From positions 88,141,845 through 88,205,844 of the forward strand of contig NC_087062.1 in NCBI RefSeq assembly GCF_963678635.1: a DNA stretch of 64,000 nt, in the 5' to 3' direction. Under the pieces are notes generated by a model that was not told the origin of the DNA, made no database searches, and was given only the letters and a program-made list of their open reading frames with translations. Position 1 is the first letter of the stretch. Each line of letters opens with the position of its first letter. The stretch comes from Symsagittifera roscoffensis (Eukaryota; Xenacoelomorpha; Acoela; Convolutidae). Shown one piece after another: positions 12,004 through 22,465 of the stretch. A program made the position numbers and the translations under genes.

Positions 12004-13110
12004 AAAGAGAAATCTGAGAATAGAGAATCATCACGAGTTAGAAGTCAGTCACGAAAAATTATAAAACATTTCACAATCAAAAATATTGAAGAAAGTTGAA
12101 TTTCAAAAACAACTTTAATCTTAATTAACTTTTTTACCTTCTTTTTAATCATTTTGAACATACACATTTTCACAATAACATGCTGAAAAACACTTGAACA
12201 GATTTAGTTCAAAATCAGCCAATAGAAATCACTCTGAATCATCACCTTTTTTTTTATAACAACACGACTTTATCAGCCGACAAAAATTAACCTCCAAGCG
12301 TAACTTTAACTATAACTTCAAGACCTCCAGGTCAAAAAAAAAACAAACCGCTACAAATTGATAACTAAAATAAATACAACCTCAATATTAAAACCCTCCC
12401 CTATCAAGTAGTACAAAGATCAACAATATTTTCCCAACTCAGACCTCAAAAAACCTCCAAGCAAAAATATTAAAAATTAGCCTAACGAACAAAAAGCACA
12501 TGATCATTTAGCCTAAAGTACAAATATTTCTTAAGATACCCCAAACATTCCATAAATAAAAACAAAACCAAGAAGATCTCCCCGACACCATAAAAAACCC
12601 CTCAACAATATTTGCCAAAACCCAACCCACTTGTCAAAAAATAATAAATAATCCGACCACACTCAAATTTTGCCCCAAAAAATTAAAAAAAGATTCAATA
12701 AAACGGATCATTTCTTAAATGTTTTTTCCTGCGACGGTCAACAAACTTAAACAACTATTTTCAATCCTTCTTTCAAAACTTTCTACATTTCTAAAATTTT
12801 TCATAATATTTTTAGCCGATACTTTAGAAACCTTGATAATTCTTCTAATAATTTTTTGAAATCTTTTTCTAATTTTTTATTCCCTATTCGAAATATATAT
12901 ATACCTTTCCAAAATCCTTGATAACCTCTACAGGTACGACAATTCAACAACTATTTTAATTGTTTCGAAACCTATTTAGTAGAACCGATGTTTTTCTTTT
13001 ATTCATAAATTTTTCCACATTTTTAACGTCACTCATAATGACCATATGTAAGTGTAATAAAAGGTAATCATCACATTCGCTATTAGCAACCATTCTTTTA
13101 TTTCTTTTTA
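12004..13110 (+). other. Region between pol and ORF X
   Basis: The first ~520 bp match the post-pol part of block A and stop matching at 12524. The pol frame continues past its TGA with further TGA interruptions and crosses a hydrophobic stretch near 12110-12180, too broken to call a gene. From 12525 to 13110 the sequence is AT-rich and I see no gene in it. A subgenomic splice site would be expected here or in ORF X, but none can be chosen with confidence. Confidence 0.4.
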
Positions 13111-14217
13111 TTGAAGAATACTATAGTAAACATAAAATTTCTTCATAAAAATTTCACCACTGAAAATTTTTCCAAAAATGCTAATCAAAAACCCCCACAC
13201 CAGTCCCCATCGACAACATCCCAAGAAAATCCAACAACACCTACAAATACCCAAAATCCCCAATCATCCACACGCATTTCTTTTCAAGACAATCCATATA
13301 CTTTCAAAGAAAGACACGCACGATTATCCGAACAATTAGAACCAGTTGTTCACCACGCACCTTTGAGCGAACCACAATACGAACGAGCATATAACGTATA
13401 CCCACATCTACAACAAGATCTTAACAGAGTCAGACACGATAGCCCAAACCAAAATACACTTGAAATAAATAGACAAATTATACATCCGAGACGAAACAGA
13501 AATTTTCAAACTCCCAGAGTTCATTTTAATATACCTCAATCACCAACACCAAATCCTTTAGACTTTTCTAGTAGCTCACTACCAGATACTCCCCCAATTG
13601 CTTCACAATTAAGCACTTCAAATAAACTATCAGACTACTTAGGTTCAACTCCCACATCAGAACAAGTTCGAGAAAACCCTTTGAATTCCCCAGCAACTAC
13701 AGAACGTCTTCCATATTGGGTAACGCATGCCTACACTCAAGGTGAACCAAAATTAGTAAGCAACCCATTTGACGTTGCATCTGATACAACACTATCAACA
13801 TTAACAGAACCACTTTCCCTTCCTTCAACACCTTCTCTAATTCAAGTATCACCATCATCATTTCCCCTCAATTTTCCTACCAACCTTGATTCACGATATC
13901 AAGAACAATCATCTCAAAATATACCACTACGATTAGATTGGAATACATTCGTAGCACCCCCACCGTTATTTGATCAACATCAAGAAAGTAATAGACTACA
14001 CAACTGGGCAACAAACAGATTACAATATCGACACGATATTAACAAAGATATACAAGAACATAATATCCAAATACTACAACAAAGCAATCTCACGCTAAAA
14101 TTTGAACTAACAGTAAGATTGAATAACATTGTTCAATATCCATTTCTACTAGACCCTCCAAATATAACAGCTCAATCTTTACCTCCCCCATTTATAACAA
14201 CAGAAATAATATATTAA
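13111..14217 (+). CDS. ORF X: Pro/Ser/Thr-rich protein between pol and env, no AUG
   Basis: An open frame of 368 codons starts at a TTG and contains no methionine codon anywhere, so it cannot start with AUG inside the frame. The first ~270 residues are rich in Pro, Ser, Thr, Asn and Gln and look disordered. The last ~90 (around LRLDWNTFVAPPP and HNWATNRLQ) are more ordered and mildly charged. It ends with TAA 71 bases before the env-like ATG, in a different frame. I recognise no domain. It could be an exon joined by splicing to an upstream AUG, or an accessory protein. It is the longest undamaged frame in the element. Confidence 0.55.
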   Translation: MKNTIVNIKFLHKNFTTENFSKNANQKPPHQSPSTTSQENPTTPTNTQNPQSSTRISFQDNPYTFKERHARLSEQLEPVVHHAPLSEPQYERAYNVYPHLQQDLNRVRHDSPNQNTLEINRQIIHPRRNRNFQTPRVHFNIPQSPTPNPLDFSSSSLPDTPPIASQLSTSNKLSDYLGSTPTSEQVRENPLNSPATTERLPYWVTHAYTQGEPKLVSNPFDVASDTTLSTLTEPLSLPSTPSLIQVSPSSFPLNFPTNLDSRYQEQSSQNIPLRLDWNTFVAPPPLFDQHQESNRLHNWATNRLQYRHDINKDIQEHNIQILQQSNLTLKFELTVRLNNIVQYPFLLDPPNITAQSLPPPFITTEIIY

Positions 14218-14288
14218 TACGACAGATATACAAAAAAGACGATCGGATACATAACCTTCTATAACCCATACTCAGGATTATCATACAC

Positions 14289-16650
14289 ATGTATATTCTA
14301 AAGATATTCACATTTCAACACCTCCTTTTTCTTATTTTTTCCGAACCAAATCAAAATCCTTCTCCTCGCACTGGACCTCAGGATTTACTAGTAACACACT
14401 ACAATTGTGAAGAAAACGAACAAAAAACACTACATAATTATGCTATAAATCAAGTAACACAAAATGAATCCGGACCACAAGCTATAGAAACCACAAATGT
14501 AATAGCTACGTTATACTCAAAGGCCCGAGCAAAAACACTAACAGGATACAAGTTCACAGCAACATTATCCGAAAAGAAAGTACATTGTTCACAAGTCTCA
14601 AATAGTAATAAAAACAGATTAGATGACGAATCTTTCTACCAGAGAAACATCGAAAGATTATTACACTTCAGCCCTGAAGATAGTAAAAACGAACTAAAAA
14701 GACTAAATCTCACACCAAATATAGGTACAAACAGGAAACTTGTAAATTTTCAAGTTTTTCAGACTCAGCACATCAAGCCGAACTTGAAAAACACCAAGGT
14801 CATATACGACTAGATACAAAGTTTCCCTTTCATGGAGCACATGGAAGATTAACATACAATCTTCATGCTAAAAATTGGATACCACACATTGGAATAAATA
14901 ATCCCCCAAACTGCAAAGCAGATACAAAAAATAATGGATACCAAGAAATAATGTTTTTCGATTGGAAAATACAACTTGAAAAAGTACAACTTACACGCGA
15001 CTTAAAAGATGACACAATAATTTATCAAGGAATTAGACTCCCTTGCAAAAATGACCAAGGATACTGCGATCCTACAACACGCACACAAGCAACCATTGTT
15101 TGGTTTCAGTAAAATTTCAAAAGAATGCAGGAAGAACCGGTGGAAAATTAAAACTACAAGATACAAAAAGTACACGTTTACAAGAACTATCACACATGAA
15201 TAACACATATTTTGACGCAATTCATTATGGCATACATTTAGACATGAAATTAGATTACACGATAAGTAGAATTTTCTAAGAAAAGTCATTATTAGAATTA
15301 GAAACACTACACCAATTATGTGAACTCGAAAGAGCGCAGATTTTACAATCACTCGCACTAGCAATTCTAAAAATACCATATGCAGGATATTTATTATCCG
15401 GAAATAGATCAAATTTCCTTGATTATGAAGAAAACATTTTATGTTTTTACACTTGTACCAAAAAAATATCACCTTTGTATGTTTTTGAAGATAAACGATG
15501 TTATAAAAGAATCCCAATATTCTATAAAAGTATGTACATTTTGTTGATACATTTTCACGAAGAACTTATTTTTGGGATACAGCAGTCCCATGTGGATCGA
15601 AAAATAGCCACAATAATGTACAATTAAACCCCGACGAAGAAAATATTATCTACTCACACCATATCCAACACTAATGCAACCATTAAAAAAAGTTTCACCT
15701 GAAAGTATTAGAGCTATTGCCCGCAACCCGAATATCAATTTACAATCGATCGGCATCTACTTCAAATCAGACATACAACACCACATTCGTACACAACAAT
15801 TCCAGAACTACTTACAAAAATGGACACAATACAACGACAATCAGTAGATCAGAATTTACGCAAACTTGCAGAAACAGCAGGATTTTCAGACATTAACGCA
15901 CAAGATTACAGCGGATATTTTAAAGATAATAAAGATTACATTTATTTAAATGGGGAAAAATATCGACAATATATACACCAATCAATATTTTTAAATTTTA
16001 ACCTGAAAAACGATATTTTTGCCTTTCTAGGATGGCCTCATTACATCTTAGAAAGATTGACTATATTATACGCAATGTTTAGTTTTATCGGACTCTTTTT
16101 CTCTCTATTGAGAAGAATCTATAACACATGCGCAACACATACACAAGTAGACAGACAAGCAAGTGTAGCACGCATACTTTTTGCTGGATTTTTTGGAATT
16201 ATTTCTACATCAATAAACAAAATACTTTTAGATGCACAAATAAAAGAATATAATACAAAATTATCAACTAAACCAAACACATATGACGAATCACAGCACA
16301 ATACAAACGCATCACCCACAGCACCACAATTACCAAGTTTACATCCTAATCACCCATTATCACTAGTACCACGAAATTTTAGAAATTTAGCACTCACAAA
16401 AATTACAAGTTCCAGACCTAATTATATACAAAGTCCAATTCACCATATAAAAACACAACAACCTCAAAGTGACGATACATATGAACAACTAATTGAACAG
16501 ACCCATACCACAAATTTTCAATCTCAGAACAATCATTTTTTTCCCCACGATGGGCCGACAAGTTGGAACCCTTCACCGCTCAATTTCCCATTCAGCCAAT
16601 CTCCAAAACCCAATTCCCATCACCCCACTTTTTGCTTTCCCGCCACCTGA
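14289..16650 (+). pseudogene. env-like glycoprotein, degenerate
   Basis: ATG 14289 opens a signal-peptide-like start (about residues 1-18, hydrophobic, ending FSEPN) and an ectodomain to 14813. Frameshifts then move it through other frames. At 14940-15115 there is a cysteine-bearing stretch (LPCKND, GYCDP, TIVWF). At 15300-15500 come CELERAQ, AGYLLSGNRS and a further cysteine group. From 15820 to 16650 the frame is open and carries a membrane-proximal polar stretch, a hydrophobic segment near residues 65-95 of that frame, then a long Pro/Ser/His-rich tail. Layout (signal, Cys-rich ectodomain, membrane anchor, tail) and position after pol support an envelope role. The fusion-protein class is not settled. 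Several stops and shifts disable it. Confidence 0.7.
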
Positions 16651-18238
16651 AACACCCACATTAACACATCATCCGTCATGGATTCTGATGCTAACTCAGA
16701 CATCACAGTTTTTCAAACAATCTCCCAATTCGACAATTCAGATTTAGAAACCCCCTGACGAATTCGCTATTTCAGAACCCAGCACGTCCACATTTTCTCA
16801 ACCCCCCTTTCGACCCATTCAATCCCAAGCCCAAAGTGAATCCTCCTCTACTTTCTCTCATATTTCCCAAGTGACACCATCATATAACCTTTTTACGAAT
16901 GAACGCTCAAACAACAATTCCCTAGATGACACACATACATCATACGAACTAAACAACCTAATAACACTGCAACAACAAGTACAACACCCTGAAACCCCAA
17001 ACATTCATCAATTATCATCAACCATAACGTCATCAAACCCACCAACTCCCACACCTTCTTCAGATTACAACCCTTCTTTAGCCCAATCCTCAACATCAAA
17101 CCAATCATCATCCACTTCTACCGTGCATATAGAACCTCCAAAAGAAAATTTCACAATCATCCGTTTCCCTCCAAACCAGGAATAGCAAGAGACTACATAA
17201 ACCATACAAATACTACCAAATTTCTCCAATTCTTTTTATCCTTCTCCCCTCAATATACATATACTCACTCCGACCCTAACACTGAACAACCCCACTATGT
17301 CGATGAGCATGTATTAATCCCCACACGCCATTGGACATCATATTATCACTTCTCAAACCCACTTTGTTTACCACTCATTAACACACCGCAAGAAATAGAA
17401 AAAAAATAAAAAGGACCTTTTCAGACTAACTACAGCACTAACACCTCGACATTTTACACACGTAGGATACAAAAAGCTATTAGAACTGTTCACCGCACCC
17501 CGAGCTAACGAATATAAAAAACATGATCACATCATTTCAGAAGCATTTTGAGATACTCAAGCTTATGAATCATTTTACGAAAAATTTAAAACCTTCTCAA
17601 TAACCTACCACTTCTTGACACCAAAAGAACGAGATTTGCACTGTTCACACGACATCATGTTGAGAACTAAACAGACACAGACTTACACTTATTATAAATT
17701 CAGACAAAATCACTTTGACTAACATACACCATCAAGACAACCCCATCATCGATATCAATTCATTAACTCTAAATACACATCACCGTGTTTTATTAACTTC
17801 ACATTTTGCATTAATAATACTAACCTTCAAGGTATCCTCCTCAACTATGATCCCATCACCCAGATGTATATATTCTATCGCCTAACCAAAACTTTCAATG
17901 TAGAAGAATCTCGACCAATAATTGTCCCGCACGAATACATACAACCTGTCGAAGTTTCATTTTTAGGATTTATACACAATACTTAGTATAATCACAAGCT
18001 TTTTGTCCTTATCCAGAACACACCTTTTGAATTTTCCATTGGCACTGAAGAACTAAAGACCATTAAGTCACTCCAATTGCTTTGGCCACTACTTCAGACT
18101 AAAAACATTATTCGCATACTAGCAAAGCTAGTAACCACATCAAATGCAATCCACGATGTTTTCCCTCATGGATTGAATGAATTGAATAAATTAAAAACTA
18201 ACAAATTCGAAATAAAACTAACCATTCTTTATTAAATG
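16550..18238 (+). pseudogene. ORF Y: novel gene downstream of env, degenerate
   Basis: ATG 16550 (MGRQVG) lies inside the env tail in another frame. Segments at 16550-16650, 16871-17185 and 17753-18235 share one frame, about 563 codons overall, linked across small compensating indels. The first ~210 codons are Pro/Ser/Thr/Gln-rich. A better-ordered part follows (about 17410-17720, with HFTHVGYKKLLELF and TPKERDLHCSHD), then 17753-18235 (with NYDPITQMYIFYR and LQLLWPLLQ). Stops are TGA near 17550, TAA at 17720-17722 and TAG near 17985. The inverted copy has sense codons at the first two positions, which supports real coding history. No family is recognised. The place after env suggests an accessory gene. 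Confidence 0.55.
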
Positions 18239-19880
18239 TTTTTCTTTAGTCTTTAGATCACGATCATCTACAAACAGAAAAATCGGAAAAAATTAGAAAT
18301 TTTTTCATAACTTATAAGCCTCTATTAACAAACCGCAATAAATGATGCAGTAAAAATTCTTCCCACAGTAGTAAATTAATATACAAATTCTTTTCCCCGA
18401 TGTAGTAAATCTAAATACAATAAAAATAATTTAGTAATTCCAATCCCCACAAAGCAGTAAATTTGAAAATGTCCGTAGTAAATTTATACAAATTCAAGCA
18501 GTACTAACTTTTTGAAAGAATTTTCATTCTAAAATTCACTCGCACACAAATTCTATCCGCACTCGCACAACTCGCCCACGAAGAATTATTTAAAATAATG
18601 ATTTTAAGTTTTAACTTTCACCAACAACAACTCAAATAAGTATTAACAAGTTTCAAATTTTCTTTTAACTCGGTTGGAAAGGAATTATATAATAATCCAA
18701 ACTAACCAACGCAGCTTACTAAACAGCATAAACCTCAAACTAACAGCATGACTAAGAAAAGAAAACCCACGGTACCCAAACCGGATTACACCAGCTTAAA
18801 GAACTGGATATTTTATTCTTTTGAAGACTATTGATAAATCTAAAAAAGAAAGAATAGAACACCAAAAAGTCAAAAGACAAACCCAAACCAAAAAATTTGA
18901 TTTTTGAGAAAAGGACACAACCAAAACAACAAAAGGAAAAGCCAGTAACAAACAAAACATAAAAAGTTAATACAAAACAGGACCCCATAAAAAACCAGCA
19001 CAAAATCATACCCTCACTCCTGGCCTAACCCACCAGAAGAGGACGTCCTGAGCATGCCTTATAGCCGGCCTAACCCACCGTGCTAGGAACCACACTTTGT
19101 GACCCACTCCCTATTTTTGACAAGAGCTACTCAAGAGTGAGTAACTCTTCAAAAATAAAAAATTAAATTAAAAGCTTTTGTGATAAAAACTAATAAAAAA
19201 TCATAAGTAAAAACAGAACTAACTAAAAATTTATATATGTAAATTATACAATGCAGTATATAGATCACACATAATCAAGAAGACAAGCATCAAGAAACTA
19301 GACGACCCCATCACACTCAATCCACAGAATGGCTGAACAAAACTGATATGCCGCCCACAATCACAACTCAAAGGATTTGAAGTACGACTTGACATCACAG
19401 CAAAGGACTTCATTGAATCAGACCAATGATCATCTCAATGTTCAATACGTACAGATCCGAGTTACAAGGCATTCCCTCCAAACTTGAGCTTCACGCCATT
19501 CCCAAACAAGATCGAAACACAGTTCTCCTGCGAACAAGAACAAACGATCATAACAAACCATTTGGAAATCAGATTGATTTTGTTGGCGGTCACAGTCATT
19601 GTTGAATGACAGAATGATATCTACGATTCCAGCTTCCTGTAGCTTCCTCCTCCAAGAACGGAATAAATATGATGCTCGCGAAATATAAACGACCATCATC
19701 CATCCTCCATTACAGACAGATACAGATGTCAAGGAACAAAAAACTCTGTAATTCCCGGATGGGTGGAACCAGATTCAAACTATAAATTTTTATTGGTTAG
19801 AATTTAGATATTTTATCCCTATAAAATATTAAAGACTAACCAATCACACTCCATCAAACTAACAACCCACTTATTTGTAA
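18239..19880. other. 3' non-coding region of the retroelement
   Basis: No supported gene. From 18346 to 18505 a G(C/T)AGTAA motif recurs about six times between AT-rich spacers. A GGCCTAACCCACC motif occurs twice near 19022 and 19065. A 56-codon plus-strand frame (ATG 19438 to TGA 19608) has protein-like composition but no recognisable domain, and could be a remnant. The upstream part of the 3' LTR may lie here, since the 5' copy is truncated at its left end. Confidence 0.4.
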
Positions 19881-19908
19881 GTGCTGAAATTACTTGTAAT
19901 TTCAGCAC
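19881..19908. repeat. Perfect 13-bp inverted repeat with 2-nt loop at the 3' terminal repeat
   Basis: GTGCTGAAATTAC (19881-19893), TT, then GTAATTTCAGCAC (19896-19908) form a perfect hairpin. The second arm overlaps the first bases of the ~240-bp terminal repeat. In the 5' copy only the tail of this arm survives, at the 5281 junction. Confidence 0.85.
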
Positions 19909-20140
19909 CACAGCGATTTGAATTTAGCTTACAACTTAGTTGCTTTCTCCAAGAGACCGACTCGTAACAAAACCAGTATACTCTACATCTATTGAGACTA
20001 AGAGATATAAGAGTAAGATTAAGATCGGTATTAGACTAAGAAGCTGCACGAATCTATCCGGCCGAAAATGAGATAGCGTGACGAGCAGACGGTGTACCCT
20101 ATCTGAAATTACTCTATGAGTTAGACCTACCATCCCAACT
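19901..20140 (+). repeat. Terminal repeat (LTR-like), 3' copy
   Basis: It matches 5281-5519 closely; differences are scattered substitutions. It ends at ...CCCAACT, after which the sequence becomes unrelated to the retroelement. It lies 1.66 kb after the last ORF of the element. This end and the gag-side copy together support an LTR. The true left end may be further upstream. Confidence 0.65.
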
Positions 20141-22465
20141 CAGATTATAACTCAAAAAAATTTGAGAAAAAGTTTTTTCAACAAATAATTGTTTATAATC
20201 GATTATAAACGATTATAATGATTTTTATTGTTTCGAAAAATTGTAACATAATCCATTTTTAATCGATGATAATCAATTGTTTTCGAAATTTATGGAGACT
20301 GACAATAAAAATCTATTATAATCTACTATTTTCTCTTTTTACTGAGTGCGGGCAGTTATCGCTGAAGTGTTTCCTTAGACATATATAAAAATAAAAATTT
20401 GGCTGTTTTTTGTCATTAAAACTCAATGAAATCTTGTAATCAAACTTCTTATCTGACGTGTATAAATCGAATTAACCGAATTGTTTTATTTATAACTACC
20501 TGAGTTCAAAAAAGAACCTCTGTGTCTTTTTTGCGTCGACTCAAAAAAATTTCGCTTTTGTTGTTTTTACAAAATGATTTATTTGACCCCAAGGGTAGAA
20601 ATAACAACAGGATGATGTAAATAGATCATGTGCTGTGAAAATTATTTTATATTCCTTCTTCAAAAAATTGAAAAGACCGTACATTAGAGCCGTATGAAAT
20701 GTTTTTGAAGATATACTCCTTTTTCTTGCTCCTACGGTGCTATCAAATTTCAGCTATAGAAGCGGTTATATCAGATTTAAACCTTTTCGAACTATTCAAT
20801 TCATACAAATTTTATGCCTCCTGGTTTTGCTTTGAGGATATACGTTTACCAACTTAATCAAAAAGCACTCAAGTCAAAAAAATTATATTCAATCGCACCG
20901 CAAAAAAAAACGATAATAACAGTTGTGTTTATCGAGATCGAACCAGATTTTGGCATGGTTATTTTGTCGGCAGTATCAACTTGTGATTTTATGTGCAAAG
21001 TAGCGCGGTATGTTTATTTATACAATTGAAATTGTTCAGCCGTTCGTTTTATCCTGCAAAAGTACAATAACAGTTATGTCCCTCTATTGTAGCAGCGTCG
21101 CCGGGGAAAAGCTTCAAAAGGTGAATAAACGAAGGGGATACCTCATCATAAAAAGATCGTGCATTCGGTCGACTAGTCCTTGAATAGATCGCATTCTTAG
21201 ACCAGAATTGATTCAAGAAAATATGCTTTATGAAAAAATATTGCGGAATTTAAATAAAAAACAATTTGATGAAATGGCGATGGAATCCGACTTCAAGGCA
21301 TTGATTCTTTTTTTGTTAATTGTTTCAACGGTCCTTTATCTTCAAGTTTTTTAGTCTTTTTTCTGGGTGAAAGAAAATCTGAGAAAATTAATTAGCAAAA
21401 CCACTTTACTCGTTTTTTAAAACAAAACAAAACAAAACAAAACAAAACAAAACAAAACAAAACCATTTTACTCCTTTTTCACCAAACAAAAATTCTTTCT
21501 GCTCTCTGACGTCGTGTGCCAGCTGCACTTAATACCATCATTACAAGAACCGCATGTAATGTAGTAGAAAGAAGGTAAGTAAAAAGCAATCAAGAAATGC
21601 TAGACTAGTTTCACTCTTTGATCGTCCCAGCCAAACCAATAAAGCCAATCTTTCGAAAAATTACGAAGTCGGTGAAGGAAGACAAAGCACACTGCATTAC
21701 ATTACATTACAAGGCATATATATTTTTAATAACACAAGAAAAGGGGAGGGGCAAAAGAGTACCTTTTTCGGCATTGGAAATATGGAAAAATAAGGACGTC
21801 ACAATAATCTAATCAAGCGTAAAACACGCGCCTGTATAAACTCTTTTTTTTGCCTTTTCTCAGCTCCCCGTCTTTTCATATTACCTCTTGTTTATCCGGT
21901 GTTTAGCAAACAAACAAAAATAAATTGAATTATTGTTTTCTGGTAATGGGTAATTTGGTCACGCCGCCCGCCTGCAATGGCCCCAAGTGATGTTAAGGTA
22001 GCATTACCATATTACTACTAAAATATCCACTCTTTCTCAGGTGTTTCCAGTTAGCCTATCCTAATCAAATGATTCGCGCTGATTGTCATTTCAGTTCACT
22101 TGCGTCATCGAGCTTTATCAATAATTACACTTTTCCTCTCTATTAGACCCAAAATTCACCTCATCTACGTGTGTGAAAACCCTGCAAAATCCAATATTTC
22201 ATTGACATACCAATTCTCACGGCCGACATTGGAGACCTTTATAAGTTCCAAAGATCCAAACGTTGTGGCTCTATTATGGCTCTAAAGTTATTCTTCTTTG
22301 GGAAATTGAGTATTACTTACTCGCAATTGAGGCTACAGCTGAAAAGTAGCAATATCAAACGCTAGTATTTTATCAAAATCATTCGACCACAAATATCCAG
22401 ATGTTTTTGACAAAAAATAACGGCGGGTGGGTCCAATCTTGATATGACCATTAAAGTATAGACCC
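20141..22465. other. Intergenic DNA upstream of the SK gene
   Basis: No gene recognised. Contents: an AT-rich run of TTATAATCGATTATAA-like repeats (20190-20300); one R3 terminal motif (TTTTTACTGAGTGCGGGCA, 20334-20352); an (AAAAC)9 tract; two CRE-like sites (TGACGTCG 21507-21514; GACGTCAC 21795-21802); and a TTTATAAG box near 22237. The promoter and 5' UTR of the SK gene should lie in or near the last kilobase, but no transcription start can be assigned. Confidence 0.45.
21419..21463. repeat. (AAAAC)9 microsatellite
   Basis: Nine uninterrupted AAAAC units lie between two similar CCA(C/T)TTTACTC(G/C)TTTTT flanks, which suggests the tract grew inside a short local duplication. Confidence 0.95.

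Larger units (their letters stand above)
7247..12524 (+). mobile_element. Ty3-type LTR retroelement, tandem block B
   Basis: This is the second copy of the 1-5280 block, near-identical over its full length, with scattered substitutions and a few one-base indels. Unlike block A it continues at 12525 into X, env and Y, so B keeps the original order downstream of pol. It begins inside the inverted env-like fragment because the duplicated unit is defined only by the left edge of the window. Confidence 0.9.
5281..20140 (+). mobile_element. Composite env-bearing LTR retroelement, LTR to LTR
   Basis: Two matching ~240-bp terminal repeats (5281-5519 and 19901-20140) bracket gag remnant, inverted env/Y piece, pol, ORF X, env-like gene and ORF Y. 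Apart from the inverted piece, the order gag, pol, env is that of env-carrying Ty3/gypsy elements; ORFs X and Y are additions. The span of nearly 15 kb includes the 1.7-kb inverted insertion (6327-8052). Target-site duplications at the outer edges were not identified, so the bracketing is inferred from the repeats and gene order. Confidence 0.65.

Noticed and set aside
4380-12190. Many in-frame TGA codons in integrase, post-pol and ORF Y segments, suggesting TGA might be recoded
   Set aside because: TAG and TAA also interrupt the frames, frameshifts are common, and the SK gene in the same window uses standard coding with no internal TGA. Shared TGAs are explained by decay before duplication.
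15002-15517. Long minus-strand frame (171 codons)
   Set aside because: It is the antisense of the env-like ectodomain, which carries the recognisable signals on the plus strand.
19442-19732. Minus-strand 96-codon frame near the 3' end of the retroelement
   Set aside because: No motif; its plus-strand shadow is equally protein-like. Neither could be supported as a gene.
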